64,000 nt of DNA, from NCBI RefSeq assembly GCF_022605165.1, contig NC_063070.1, positions 2,480,001-2,544,000 of the forward strand, written 5' to 3'. The stretch's first letter is position 1. Every line of letters begins with the position of its first letter. Origin of the DNA: Purpureocillium takamizusanense. Taxonomy: Eukaryota > Ascomycota > Sordariomycetes > Hypocreales > Ophiocordycipitaceae. This document shows, piece after piece, positions 20,888 to 33,600 of this stretch. A program made the translations under genes and the position numbers. The notes under the pieces are model-generated. The model searched no databases. It worked only from the letters and a program-made list of their open reading frames with translations, and was not told where the DNA came from.

Positions 20888-21800
20888 TCAGATACCCCGC
20901 CTAACGACATTAAAAGACCCTAGTCCCCCTTGGTTGTGAAGAACGTGCAGGCAGTCCTCGCAGATGACAGTCTCCGCTGGTGGAAAGGGGCCCGTGCCGA
21001 CATGGAGCGAGGCGGTCACGGGAGCTTGGAGGACTTGCACACCCGAAACACACCGGTTGCAGTTGCTGCAGGTAGGCAGGCTGACGTACTGACGGCTCGG
21101 CCCGGCCTGCTGGACGCCGAGGCCACTGCTGCCGCCGCCCACTCCATGTCCTCCTCCTCCTCCTCCTCCTACTCCTCCCCCGCCGCCTCCGCTTCTATTG
21201 CTGGGGGCAGCCGTCGACGGGGCCGGCGGTGGTGGTGCCAGCGAACATGAAGACAGCGAGGCATGCATGGGACCCCACGTGGGGACGCTCCCTGGCCGAG
21301 CCACGAGGCCGTCCTCCCAGTCAGGGCCGTTGCTGGTAAAGGCGCTCAGGGGTGAGCCGCCGACGCTCGCCACCGCTACTGAGGCATGCTCGACCGACTG
21401 CGGCGGAAACGCGAGCGTCGTCGGCGTCACGCTCGCCGAGCAGAGCTCCTGTCGTAACCGGGCGATCTCCTCCTGCAAGGCCTTGTTCTTCTGGACCAGC
21501 TGCTGCACCGTCGCGGCGTCGTCGCGTGTCTTGCTACACGCCTCCTGGATCTTGAGCTTCTCGACCTCCTGCTCGAGATAGGTGATGTAGTCCCTCGTCC
21601 TCGCCCGGATCGCCCTCTGCGTCTCGCGGTCGTTGGCTCTCTTCCTCTCGAGCTGCGCGGGCGTCAAAGTTGAGACCGCTCGGTTCCCTTTGTGTATAAA
21701 GTTTAGTCAAAGGACGCCATTCATTTCCGTTTGGCAAAAACATACTCTTTCTCTTTGCCGGCTTATGTTGACTGTCACTGTCGCCTGGGCTCCGCGGCAT
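20888..21800 (-). CDS. bZIP transcription factor with Cys-rich C-terminal tail
   Basis: Exon 1 (21800-21746) encodes a basic leader; a 57-bp intron (21688-21745, GTATGT donor, GACTAAAC branch site) joins in frame to exon 2 (21687-20888). The protein has 284 residues. Residues 31-50 are a fungal bZIP basic region (E-R-K-R-A-N-D-R-E-T-Q-R-A-I-R-A-R-T-R), followed by a heptad leucine zipper to about residue 100. A pure glycine/valine tract lies near 176-202. The tail has C225, C228, C231, then C261, C264, H266 and H269, which could bind metal or act as a redox switch. It should be a nuclear DNA-binding dimer. Targets cannot be told; the basic region matches the fungal class with N-D-R-x-x-Q-R-x-x-R and not Yap1-type proteins. 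Confidence 0.85.
21688..21745 (-). other. Intron of the bZIP gene
   Basis: GTATGT donor at 21745, branch-like GACTAAAC, acceptor CACAAAG ending at 21688. It joins A-K-R-K-R to N-R-A-V-S-T-L-T-P-A-Q in frame. Confidence 0.82.
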
Positions 21801-23730
21801 GGTATATCGTGCGGCTCGTAAGGGGCTGATGGGGGGGTAAGAAAGAAAGAGTGTGTAATTTGAAGTGTTCATTGGGATCGCAATGCGCTGTGGGATTCAT
21901 CTGACGATCTGGATGGACCGAACGAAACGTCCAAGGGCAACGGCTGTTCCTACATATATATGGCTCCCCGACCTATGTATGCCTCCAGGCAGCATAGCCC
22001 ATTTTGCGGGCATGGCCCCCGTACAGGTCGTACAGGGGGCCCGGGTGCCCCCTTCGCCAACCTGATGCTCGAGGGTCTTTGACGCTATCCAGACTGATTC
22101 TCCGACACCGCCGCTTCCTGCCGCAAGCCTCCAGTGGGCAGGCAGAAGTGGGAGCTCTGGCTCGCTCACGCTGCGAGTGACATCGGCGCACGCCGTCGGG
22201 TGTCCGCGAGGCCCGTGGCCGAACGCCTCACCGATTCTTCTGCTCCCTCCCTCTCTCTCTCTCTCTCTCTAAAGCCCCCCCCTGCGTCGCCACCGCGGCT
22301 GCCGCCCACTCGAACAAAAAAGACGAGAGCCGGCCCGGGGCCGCACAGTTCCTGCGAACTTCCCGGGAATAGCTACACCAATGCAAGGGAAACTGTCCGG
22401 CGGTGTTAACATCGGGCATGCGAGGCATGTGCAGTCGGTGATGTAACATGGGGAAAGGGAGTAAAATAAAGAGGGCCAGCCAGCATAACCACTTGGATGT
22501 AACAACAAAGGCCGACGAGAGTGGGAAAGCAACGGCTACCGGGGGGGGGGGCGGAGAGGCGGCTCCAGTCGCACCACGTTGGGGGTGGAGAGCCTCTCCC
22601 CCAGGGCTGCAGCCTCACACACCGGAAGTTCGCTTGACTCGCAGCTACTTGGCCAGGGCCGTTCCTTTCGACAAGAATTGTCTCATTAATCAACCTGGAG
22701 GGCACACCTGTTCGGGCTACCCGAAGCCCTTCTCGACCCCACGACGCAACTCCTAGCTTGTGTGCGACCACACACGTCCACGCCCGCCCCGGTCCATTGG
22801 CCCGCTGCCTTGACGTCCCAAGCCTTACCTGCCCTAAATCCCACCGTTGACGAGTAATGCCGGGTTAGGGGCATAAAGGCGCAAGCGTCTAAGCTGAATT
22901 CACGGGCGCCAATATCTACGGATCCTGAAACGGCCGCAGCTGAAGTTGCCCAAGGCGGAAATGCCCATGGCGTGTCTTCGTCAACGAGACACCCAGACCG
23001 ACACCCATATCGAATCGTCCTGCTCCCCCCTATTGGTTAGGCTCGGGGCGGGGGGAGGGGGAAAGGGCTACAGGGCTGCAGACATTCAGCCCAGGGTCGA
23101 ATATGTCGTACATGGAGGGGGAAAGATGTCATCGAACGCGGTTAGCCGACAGGGAAAACGGACGCTGTCGGGTATCGGCGCGAAATGTCAAGTATGCACA
23201 AAGGAACACTCTTAGAACCCATTTCACCAAAGGAATCCCCCGGAGGGTTCTCGGGGACCCCGAGTGTTCCACGGGTGGCTGAATTTCACTGACGACGAGA
23301 TTGCTCTCTTTTCGTCAAGCACGGCAAGATGTTGTCAGACTGCTTCCGTCGCATTTACACGTCAATAACCTCTTCTTGCCTGCCGAGCTGACGATGTGCT
23401 CCTTGATGACGTCGTCAAGTGTTCACTCAGTTGATCGGAGGTCGCCGGCTCCGGAGCGGTCCTGTTCAGACAGGCTGCGGCGGAACAACAGTCGAGACAG
23501 ACGGCCCATGTAGGGCGACAGCAACGGCGTTGCACATGAGTGGACGAGACGCAGTGTCGGTCGAGTTTATGTGGCCCTGCGAGAACATGCACCGACTTCG
23601 TGTCAAATCCTGCGACGTAGGTTTCCATCTGTCCTCTATGTTGATCTGCAGCTTACATTATTCCCTGATATTCAGCATTGCGAGGGTATTGTTTGGAAAT
23701 GCATCAAAGATTCGCAATCCATCAAGACTC
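21801..23730. other. Intergenic between the bZIP and SDR genes
   Basis: Promoter side of the bZIP gene. ACATATATATATGG at about 21951-21964 is TATA-like, some 155 bp upstream of its ATG. A (CT)n tract occurs at 22251-22270 and a run of ten G at about 22541-22550. No gene was accepted. Confidence 0.45.
22251..22270. repeat. (CT)n microsatellite
   Basis: Uninterrupted CT dinucleotides. Confidence 0.85.
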
Positions 23731-24794
23731 CTAGTCTTTCTTAGCTCGAGCGGCCGCATGGATTCTCCGGGACATCAACTCCATATCGAAAAATCGCGCC
23801 GTCAGGAGATCGCTCAGCCAACCGGGCAGGAGAGTCGCAATCCACCCGATCATCGACCTTCCTCCAGCCCAGAATTCGTTGCGCGTGCCGCCGAACCGGC
23901 CGCCGAACCAGCCCTCGCCCTTGAGGGCAGCGGTGACGAGCTTCCGGGCGTACACGTCTGTAGGCATGGTGGCGTTGGTCTGGCTGAACGTCAACCTCTT
24001 CTTGAACATGTCGTCGACGGGCTTGTACAGCGAGTCCGGGGGCAACACGCGGTCAAAGTGGCTCGTAATGTTACTCTTGACAGTGCCCGTCATGGCGACC
24101 ATGACGCGGACGTTGAAGGGGAGCAACTCCAGGCGCAAAGCGCGTGAGTAGACATTGATTGCGCCTTTGGTGGACGAGTAGATGGCTCCAAAGAGGTATG
24201 GAACGACAGTGGACACGGATGAGATGTTGATGATGAGACCCCGCGCGGCGATGAGCAGGCTGATGAACGCCTGGCAGGTGAGCATAGGGCCAAAGACGTT
24301 GGCCTCGTACGTGGCGCGTACGTCGTCGAGGTCCATATCGAGAGCGGGATGGGTGTGCGTGCGGCCACTGCAGTGCTTCATCAGTGTCCGTTGAATGAAG
24401 CAGAGGGGTTTACGGGCTCACGCGTTGTTGATAAGAATGTCAAGCTTCCCATTCGTGATCCTGGCCACTTCCTCCTTGCAGGCTGCGATGCTGGCCGTGT
24501 CTGTGACGTCGAGCTGGATGGCGCTCATGCCCATCTCGGCCATGGACTTGAGGACGCTCACATTGCGGGCCGTGGCGATGACATGGCAGCCTTTGGGTCT
24601 GTCAGTCGCTCACCACTCATCGTCATTGCAGCCGCAGCGAGGCTCGCTCACCTCTCTTGTGAAACTCTAGAGCCAAGGCACTACCGATGCCTCCAGGCGA
24701 GCATCTTGGGTGTTGTGCGTCAGCGTCATTCCTCCTGATCAGGCTGCCAATCCTACCCCGTGATGAGGACAAACGTCTTTCGTCCGGCTGGCAT
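23731..24794 (-). CDS. Short-chain dehydrogenase/reductase, Ayr1-like
   Basis: A four-exon gene: 24794-24757, 24704-24652, 24590-24422 and 24367-23731, 298 residues in one frame. The Rossmann motif T-G-C-S-P-G-G-I-G (12-20) binds NAD(P)H, N-N-A-G is at 85-88, and the catalytic set is S136/S137 with Y150-S-S-T-K154. A basic residue soon after the first strand (T-A-R-N) suggests NADPH preference. The C-terminal W-I-A-T-L-L-P-G-W-L hydrophobic stretch fits membrane or lipid-droplet association. The overall pattern is that of yeast Ayr1 (1-acyl-dihydroxyacetone-phosphate reductase) and its many fungal paralogues, so the exact substrate is uncertain. Each of the three introns is short and has a good GT-AG pair. 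Confidence 0.87.
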
Positions 24795-25458
24795 CTTTGC
24801 GCGTGCTTCGTAATTAGTACGGGATAGTAGACCGACGCAGGTGACGAGTATCGGGGGACAGGTTGATTGATTCAGAAATTGGTTGATAGAACGTGATTGA
24901 GTCGATGCACGGCAATTGGGCGGGCGTTGCTTGAGCAAGAACGTCGCAGTCGGTTTTGTAGGAGTTTGCCAAAATGACCGATGGAGGAAACCTCGGCTCG
25001 TGGACGCGCCTGCCGCAGTCTCGCGTCAACGGGCCAAACCCTTTTCGCGCCCGAAAATCCGTCGCTGGAATCCCGTGCCACCGGCGTGGCTTATCAACAG
25101 CTTTACACAATGACCCGCTTATGCGTCGCAGCAACTTTTCACGTATCGGGATAGAGGCAATCCCGCGACACTCTTTCCTGCCTATGTTTCCATGTTGGCT
25201 ATGTGGATACTCCGGACGGCCTCCGTACCGGCACATGCCCGTTGTCGAAACCATGCATTATTGAACGACATTGCAAGCTCCAAAGCGCGCCTGACATCAT
25301 CGACAGTCTTGCGGCAATGGCCCCTGATTACTATATCGCAAGTGCTTCTTACCCCCGACTCGCCAACGTGCGCCATTTGCCCAATGCGTCTCTTTCACTC
25401 TAGTAATTAAACGCCGTCAAGGTCCCTGTCAACGCCCCTCGTCGAGCTGCCCCTCTTG
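24795..25458. other. Intergenic between the SDR and CFEM-like genes
   Basis: Upstream region of the SDR gene and 3' flank of the CFEM-like gene. Nothing else recognised. Confidence 0.5.
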
Positions 25459-26400
25459 TCATATCCCAGACTGCGTGTCCGGCTTCCCTGGAGAACCGCT
25501 GGTCTTGGGAACGCTCGTTGCATCCATTTCAAATATCTCCAGTCCGGCAGGCGACGGCTCCTGGGACGCGATGCCGTCCGGTGGCGGTGGCGGCAGCGGC
25601 GGCGGTGGCGAGGGCGTGAAGGGAGAGGGATACGTCCCGGGGCTAGGGTGCGACGCGGAGCCCGGGGAGGGAGGCCACGCCGCAGATTTGGACTCGGTGA
25701 TGGCGCTGAGCCTTCCGAAGTCGATTGAAGGATCCGTCGGTGGGTATGTTGTCGTCGTCGCCGTCCCTGTCATGTGGTGGTAGTATTCGGGCGGCACGAG
25801 CATCGGCCGTGACTCCTCGACGTTACCACGCCTGCGTCGCCGGAGGAACAAGTATCCAAAGCCGCCGAGTGCCGCCATGCCCGCCAGCGAAGCGCCGACT
25901 GCGATGCCAATCGTTGCGCCACTTGACAGGCGGTCGCCCCCGCCGCTGTTCCCACTACCGTTGCTTCCATCGGTCCCTGTAGCAGTAGGCGTGACCGTCA
26001 CTGTCTGGCTGCCGTCCGTTGGCGTATATGTCGGCATCGTCGTAATAGTCGTTGTTATTGAGTCCTGGCCGTTGGCGGCCTGGATGAAGTCGCTCTGGCT
26101 TACGCTCATGGGCGTGTGAGAATCCGTGCAGGCCTGCAACATTATCTTGTACACGCTCTGCACATCATCCTTGTCGTCCTTCCCGAGACACCTGGCCGTG
26201 TTTATGATGAAGTCGCCCTCGTTACCGCAAAAGCAGGTGTTGAGCTCCACGGCATCCGAGCCGGAACATTTGGACTTGCTGGCCGCGCTGTTGAGGCATG
26301 GTTGCGCGTTCTTTGGATAGAAGGAGAAGTCGGAATCGAGGGCGACCGCAGACGAGGCGGCGAGCAGCGGGAGGGTATCCCGCCAGCGAATTCGCACCAT
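25459..26400 (-). CDS. CFEM-like Cys-rich single-pass membrane protein
   Basis: A 313-residue protein from the ATG at 26400; the frame stays open upstream, but the sequence there is leader-like and the preferred start is followed at once by a signal peptide (L-P-L-L-A-A-S-S-A-V-A-L). The ectodomain has six cysteines (Q-P-C, S-K-C, N-T-C-F-C, A-R-C, Q-A-C) in a spacing like a reduced CFEM domain. A Thr/Ser/Gly-rich stalk follows, then a transmembrane helix (I-G-I-A-V-G-A-S-L-A-G-M-A-A-L-G-G-F-G-Y) with an R-R-R-R-R stop-transfer signal. The cytosolic tail is Pro-rich and ends in poly-Pro tracts that could bind SH3 domains. This architecture resembles wall-sensor or Mid2-like proteins; a sensing role is inference. 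Confidence 0.78.
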   Translation of the reverse strand: MVRIRWRDTLPLLAASSAVALDSDFSFYPKNAQPCLNSAASKSKCSGSDAVELNTCFCGNEGDFIINTARCLGKDDKDDVQSVYKIMLQACTDSHTPMSVSQSDFIQAANGQDSITTTITTMPTYTPTDGSQTVTVTPTATGTDGSNGSGNSGGGDRLSSGATIGIAVGASLAGMAALGGFGYLFLRRRRRGNVEESRPMLVPPEYYHHMTGTATTTTYPPTDPSIDFGRLSAITESKSAAWPPSPGSASHPSPGTYPSPFTPSPPPPLPPPPPDGIASQEPSPAGLEIFEMDATSVPKTSGSPGKPDTQSGI

Positions 26401-28021
26401 TGGGTTCTTTGTTAGCTGTGACTGGCGATGCGAAGGAGATTCTGAAATGAAGATTATTATTCGCGAGGTGGAGTCTGTAAGACCAGCTGTCAGGGCTCTT
26501 CGTAAGCCAGCCCGTCGGTTGCAATGGAGTCGGTAGTCACGTCGACTAACCAAGATTCGACGGGATAAACTCCAGTCGCACAGGCAATGCACGCAAAGTG
26601 CGTCGGAGCGCAGGGCTTGCGCGATGGAAATGAGGAGGAGGTCCTGCATATGTTGAAACACAACCGGGGATAGATATTCCTGGACCAACAACAGCAACAA
26701 CACAACACCGCCTTCCTCCGGCACGGCAAAGCCTCGCATCCGAGCCCGTGCACCATGAGCACTAGCAACAGAGACGAGATGGTCTTGATTTAGGGCTGAC
26801 GGAACATTGCCGCCGCGGCTCTCACGTCATGGGCCGGTCAATCCCAGGGCCAACCAGTGGTAATTTGACCCTGGAGTCGAAGGATTCATGAAGCGAAATT
26901 ACGCGGTGGCGACGGCTCTGTGGCTGCATGTGCCACCGCTTCTACGTGGGAACTCAGCATCAGCGTTGGTGATGATGCTGTTGCCAAAGGGACGCGAATT
27001 CTATCTGGGACCTAATGCATACATTGACTACTGCTAGCACATTGGGCCAAGCTAAGATCGGGTGCATCTGTAGGAGCCGATCGACGACCATTTAAAGTGC
27101 GGCTCTGGGAAACTAACGTTTGGTTGACGCCCAAATCAGCCTCGCTCATAGCGGCGCCTCCTCCCAGGCCGCCTGATCGAGACCGCACTGTCCTTCGAAG
27201 CCTGCCGGAATCTCGTTTCTGCGGCCTAGACGTTCCCGTGTCACTCATGCCAGCGAAACGCAAGACAGACGCTGGAGAAGATTGATTTTTTTCCCCGGAC
27301 AGTAGGTTATCAAGCACCTGTGTTCAAGGACAAGACAGGGTGAGAAATAGCCCACAGCCGCGACCAACCATGACACACCGTCGACGGGTGGCGTTAATGC
27401 AGGTTTCATTAACGGTCTTGAACCCCATCCGTCACGGGCACAGACTCATGCTCCTAGGTGTGCAAAAACTCATAATCCAAACAGCAAGTAACAACTACCG
27501 AGCTCAACCCACCATATCCTCCTCACCTTCACTGGCCTCGCCGCAGTCTTACACGCCTAAAGCTAGGAAACTTGGGGAGGATTCCGTCAGGGCTAGATAA
27601 GTAGGTGAGGCGTAGCGTGATCACAGCGGCGCAGTGGCTTCGGCCCGCCTGTGGCTGGTTCGCGTTTAAGGAGTGGCACACGATCGACGGATGAGCCATT
27701 TTTAGGAGCACACCTCCGGTAACATCATCCAACAACCCCCAGCACGGGCGCACCATTCAATTGCGAAGCCTAGGTAGTAAACGTAGCGCTGGGCGCTCAC
27801 GGGAATGGACCAATGCAGCAAGTTTCTTCACCTATCGGGTACGTGGTTGGTGGGTACGTGGTTCCGAGTCTCATGACCGGCAGGCTCTTGCAACTCTCAC
27901 TCGTTCGGAAAGACGGCGTGCAACATTGCGTCAAACAACATCGACATCCACAACAGTAATATACGCCGAGCGCTCCATTCAATGCCTGGGCTCCTCTATT
28001 CTTCCATGGACATACAGAAAA
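26401..28021. other. Intergenic, no gene accepted
   Basis: 5' side of the CFEM-like gene and 3' side of the Rei1 gene. A CCTAGGTAG motif lies at 27769-27777. Only short frames without domains. Confidence 0.45.
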
Positions 28022-29733
28022 CTAACCACCGCCATCGTAGCGGTAGTAGTATGTCTTCTGGTTGTTGGCCCGCTTGCCATACGACCACTCTTCCGCCTTG
28101 GTCCGCTGCTTCTGCGCGTCGCGGCCGCGCTGCTGAATCTTCCGCGCCTCGCGCTTCTTCTCGTCCGACACGCCCACCATGCCCAGCGTCCCTCGCGGCG
28201 CCACCTCCCTGCCACGGCCCCGCACAGCAACTGTCCTATCGGCATTGCTCCGACCATCCTCCTGCTCGTCTCCCGAGCCTGCTGCTTGTTCAATAGCCAA
28301 GCGCTCGGCGCGTTCCTCTGGTGTCGGATAGTTGTTCAGGTTCTGTCGGTAGTACTTGTTGAGAGATCGGTGGCCGACCGACTTCCCTGACGGCAGGTGC
28401 AGCTCGTAGTCGTCGTAAAAGACGGCGTGCGTATGCTTGTGCGCTCTCGAGTGCCAGCCGTCGACCTGGTGACGGTTCCGAGGGTCGTGGCGGGAGTGGT
28501 GCGGGTGCTTGCTGAGGCGCTCAAACTGGTGGATGTGGCCCTCGGCGGGGACAGCCGTAAGGTCGGCAGAGTCCAGCGACGAGACCGAGCTATCCGTCTC
28601 CCAGCCCTCAGCGTCTTCGTCCTCACCAATTTCCTCACCATCAGCATTGACAATCTTGGCTCGTCGTTTCGGTCCCAGTTTGGCTCCACCAGCCTCACCC
28701 TCTGCGACCTCGTCATCAGACTCCTCATCGTCTTCACCATCCGAGTAAGTGCTCCTGAAGTCGTAGAAATCGCCGATTCGCAGCTGCTCCTCCTCCGACG
28801 TGTAGGGAATCTTGCAGTGGCCCTTGTCGCGCATGTGCGTCTGCACACCAAATATTGTCGTCTTGATCTTTCCGCAACTCAGACACTCGTGGTATTCGGC
28901 AACTTGGCGCTGCAAGTGCTTGACGAGGCCCTCCAGGTTGGCGAGATATGGCTTTTCGGGAATAAACATGCCGTGGAATCGCTCCATGTGCGTGGCGTTC
29001 AGCTCCACTGAGGGGGAATTGTAGTTACAGAAAATACAAGAGTTGGCCGTCCATGCGGGCTCAGCGCCACCAGTCGTCGTCGAACCTTCATCATCGGCAG
29101 CGCCGTTCTTGTCCGCGTCCGCACCGACGGGTCGCGGGTTGGACGGGCGTTTTACCGGGGATGGCCGCTGTCCCGAGACCGTGGCCTTTTGAAGGCTCTC
29201 AATCACCTGATTGAATTCATCCTCAGCATCGCTGTCAAACTCCTCTCGGGACGGTCCAGTCGGCTCCCCGAGTGAGAATGTAGAGCTGACGACGGACGTC
29301 GTCTCGTCATCGGCACGGCGATGGCCCGCGGTTGACAGGTTTTGCTTGTGCTTCTGACTGAGCAAGTGGTTTTGGTACGCATTCTCGCTGTAGTACGTCT
29401 TGTTGCACGCCGCGCATGCCCTTTCGAAGTAGGCCTTTTCCGCTTCGGCGGTCGATGTAGCCCGAGCCTGGAGAACCTTTTCCGTGAAAATTTCTGAGGA
29501 GATGGGAGGCAGCGAGGCCACTCGGCGCTTGAGGTTATATCGGCTGGGTCCAACGTCAGCAAGGGATCGACAGGGCGAGAGGCTCGGCAATCTAGGACTA
29601 CTCACTGCCAGTCACTTTTCATATGTGTCTTCTGTAGATCAATATTGCGATAGGCAACCTGGCACGTGTTGCATGTGTACGGGTGCGATGCCGCGGTGCC
29701 GGACACGCCGGCCCCGGCGCTGGCGCTCGCCAT
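28022..29733 (-). CDS. REI1: 60S ribosome biogenesis factor Rei1 (ZNF622-like)
   Basis: Two exons (29733-29606, 29543-28022) encode 549 residues. The joined sequence H-M-K-S-D-W-H-R-Y-N-L-K-R-R-V-A across the 62-bp intron is the family hallmark. Four C2H2-type fingers are visible: C-N-T-C-Q-V-A-Y near residue 19, C-A-A-C-N-K-T-Y-Y near residue 83, C-I-F-C-N-Y, and C-L-S-C-G-K with the Q-T-H-M-R-D-K-G-H pair. An acidic central loop (D-G-E-D-D-E-E-S-D-D-E) and a basic C terminus ending Y-Y-Y-R-Y-D follow. In yeast, Rei1 works in the cytoplasm to release Arx1-Alb1 from pre-60S particles and its tail probes the exit tunnel. Length and finger order fit the family well. Confidence 0.93.
29544..29605 (-). 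other. Intron of REI1
   Basis: 62 bp, GTGAGT donor, CTGACG branch-like element, GACCCAG acceptor. It splits the His codon of the D-W-H-R-Y motif. Confidence 0.88.
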
Positions 29734-30660
29734 GATGGCGCCGTGCAGCGATGAACGGGACGTGAAGACGGTGACGTGAGGCAGCGCTTCAGACTAAGCT
29801 GAGAGCAGTGATTTCGAAAAAGGAGCGTCGGGCGGTCGTCGTTGAGGGTGTGCACTGCGACGGCTGAGATGATGTAGGAATTTATAATATTCGGGGCGGC
29901 GAAGATTTTGGTGGCGGGGTTCAGCGCTTTTCCAGCACTCGGGTGGAGAGAGTCACCGTGACGGCAGCAAATTGGCGGGGCACGGGCGCCAGGCGGGCTC
30001 CTTCGCCTGAGCCTGGAATGGCAGGTAGGGTGGGAAGCGCTAGCTCCTGGCTGGCTGGAGGGTTTTGCCGCCTTGCTGCCGACGGTGTCAGGGTCTGAGG
30101 AGCCCCATGTTTGTCATCCCGCCTTACGTCACCGCCCGACATGGACTGGGCTTCCAGGTTACTCCATGCATGGCTGTCTGTAAGGTAGGTAGTTATCTGC
30201 CCGCGGATAGTGGCCACTCCACTCCGGTACTGCGGCTGAGGCGGGCGCCTGTGGCTCTGGCCCGCCAGCGCTTCCGTAACCGCTGCAACTTTCTTTGCAC
30301 CCGCTACCAGCGGTCTTGGCCGGCTACCTCACACGGCGGTCCCGCCACGCCCTCCGTGCCAATTCCTGACCTGCAAACCAGACGCCCACTGCCGTGTCCA
30401 TCAACCGCCCGCCTCATCCCGCAAATCATCCATCTCAACTCTGTCGACCTGAACCACCGCATCGCTGCCTCCCCACCCTAATATCTCTGCATCCTCGCCG
30501 CTACCGTCATCAGATACAGTCCACGCGCCTTCATTTACATCAGTAGATACTTGCGCTCTGATCGACGATAGCGCACTCGTCGCCCTCACCCTGCAGCATG
30601 CGCAACTCCCCAACGCACACATAGCTCACCACGACGCCGCAGCAGCTCAAGGTCACCGAC
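29734..30660. other. Divergent promoter region between REI1 and HUL4
   Basis: About 0.9 kb serving two outward-reading genes. GTAAGGTAGGTAG occurs at about 30180-30192. No gene was seen. Confidence 0.5.
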
Positions 30661-33600
30661 ATGCATCCGATCACCGGCGCCGACGCTGTCGAACCCGTCC
30701 ACGGCGGCCAACCGAGGGCACGAGGTGACAGCGTCATCGAGCAACCAGATCTGTTAGCCGGGCTCTGGCAGGAGGCGCCTTTCGCCCGCCTCCCTGACGA
30801 TGCGCCCCCGGAACTTCAAGCCCTGGTTCGAGACGTCGAGAATCCACGCCGCGTGTACGCTATCTATCGGGCCAGCCGGCGGCACGACTTCCAGCTCCTC
30901 GTCGACAGGTACGTTAGGCTTCATAATCAAGCTCCCTACGGCCTGCCCTTTATTGATCAGTAGCAGATATGTGGTTCAGCTTCGAAACGGCTGCGGCTCC
31001 CCCAAGTGTTCGACCGCGACGTGTTTCACCTGTCGAAAACGACTTGCAGGCAAAGCGCCCATTCGACGGTATAACCCCACGAGCGCAAGGACGCTGGCCG
31101 TTTATCTCGCGAGCCAAGATAATCCCGACAAGGGCCTCTGTCCGGACCTCCACCGATCCAAGGAGCCGCCCGCGGCCACCAACACACTCATCTTCGGGGC
31201 CAAGTTCCCACCCCCGCCGCCACAGACTCACAAACGCCAGGGGCATGCATCTGTGCCGGTCAAACGAATGACCAAAGCCGCAGACGACGTGGATCCCGCT
31301 CCGACAAAACACCGCAGTTCGTCTTCCCCCGGCAGACATCACGACGTCAGCCCCGAACCTACAGGCGGTTCAAGACATGATGCGAAGGGTCGGACCACGG
31401 CAACGCAGCCAGGGCCAAAGCTTAGCATTTCAGAGCGACCAGCTACGAAGGATTATAGATCGTTCGCAGCTACCGTCTTCGGCACGGCAGCGTTCAAAAT
31501 GCTAGAGTGGCTCACGCCACAGGGCATCGAACATATCTCTCGATCCCTCCGCGATGTATCCGACGAAGGGACGGCCGAAAATGTTGAGGGTCTCGATACT
31601 ACAACAGTTCATGAAGTGCACTCAACACCTGACGCGAAGCGCGTTCCTCCGGAAGCAACTGAACCCAACCAACACGGCCGTGAGGCGAGCCCAGCAAGTC
31701 ATGAACCCAACAGGCGAGCGGCAAGCCGCACAAAATCAGAAGATCCAGAGTTGCCTCGGCATACCCCTAGGCACAACCGGGGCACCAAAGGCTCACTCCG
31801 AGCTCCACTGTCTCCCGAATCTAAGCGACGAGGTTCTTTGGAAACCAAGAGTATACCAGCCAAAGAGGAGACTAAGGCAACGCCTAAGAGTACACCGCTG
31901 AACAGTTTTCACCCGGATAAGAGACAGCGGGCTGCGCGGCTTGCGCCAAGCGTCGTCGCCAGAGGCGTGCCCGAGATCCCCTCAAAACCATCATTTTTCG
32001 AGAATGTACCCGTCTTGTCGCCGCCGGCCGTCGAGGAAGTAAGAGAACCCGAAGCGAGCTCCTCCGGCCAGGACGACACCGACAACGAAGGTACAGATGG
32101 TGTCAACAGCCCCCTTGAAAATCGACCCAACACGCCAGTAAAGTCGGACTTTGCTGAGATAGCTTCAGAGGACACCCCATGGATCGAATATCCACTACCG
32201 CAGTCCCTGAGTCGGCTTGACGTTGAGCTAGTTGACTTCATCTGCGACACCTTCCACGAAGATCGGACTGCAGAAAGGCAGTTCTATGGCCCCCTGCTGG
32301 CCTCCGAGATTTACCCTACTCCTCAAAACCGACCTCGGTCACTCGTCCGGCGGCGTCGACCGGGTCAGAGTGTTCCCCGAGCGCAGTGGAAAGCCTTCAA
32401 CGAGCAAACAATCTTTGACGTTTTCAGCGACCCACACTCTCTCGTCCATTCGTTCACTCAGAACGGGAAGCTTTACGATTCGCAGACCTTGTGGTATTGC
32501 ATGCTCCGCATGACTCGGGCTGCGCCAAGTCTTGTCCTACATAGCCTCTGGATGGCCGCCAAGAGTCTCTTCGTGCCTCCAGAGTCGCTTAAGAACGTGC
32601 GTTCGCAGACCGGAAAGCTTCTCGGCGGTGATATCGATTCGCTCAGCAATTTCGAGGCTGGATGCGTCATGTCCGTCTGCCTTCACGCCCTTGTGGCAGC
32701 GGCCCCGTGCGTGGCGGACTCTAAGACATTGTACGAAATGTCTAGGATCCGCTCCCACGGATTGGTACTGGCGGGAAGTGGCGCAACTGCCAGACAACCC
32801 TCTTCCATGTGCCTAGAGTACGAGGACGTCTTCTCCAACGACTTGGCTCTGAGGCTGGCGAGGAGGCTCTTTTGTGCCATCACTGCACGCCGATGCTTTG
32901 CTGACATTGCCGAATGTGATTTGAGCTTGCGTGGTAGCGAAACCGACTTTGATGTCCTTCGACCACTCCTCAGCCAACTAGATCTTCTGAGCAATGAGCC
33001 AGCACGCGTCTTAGAATTCACGCCCGCGGAGCGCCTTTTACACGAGACTCGAGTGCCGACTCTGCTCTTGGATTGGGCAAGAGCGGTGCTGCTGAGAGAG
33101 TGGGACGGCCGACCGGAGTTTTCGAGCGATGGCCCCTTTCACGGGGCGCTGTCTCTCGTGGCAACATTGTGTAAGATCCGTCTCCTGGCGACCGTAAGAC
33201 GCCATGGTACTAACTATTCGGAAGACGAAAACAGGAACATGCTCCTTCTCGGTGACGTCCAATTCCGAGTCGACCACTTCTCCGAACGGCTGGACCCAAT
33301 GGAGATGCCAGTAACTTGGGCAGACTTTACCTCCACGAGGCGGAGGAACCACCTCTTGGATTACCCCTATCTATTCACTCCAGACGCTTTGGTTTCATTC
33401 TTCCGTTCCATCAACTTTTCGAGAATGAGCACAACGTTTGAGGAGTCGAGCTCCCTCAAGACCAGGATGAACGCTATCGTTGACCCAGGCAGCCTGGTGA
33501 CGAATCCCCACCATAAGCACGTGTTGCAGGATTTACTCCGGACTGCCTCCTCAAAGTATTTGGTCCTTGACATTGGGCGGGACAATGTCGTCCGCGATGC

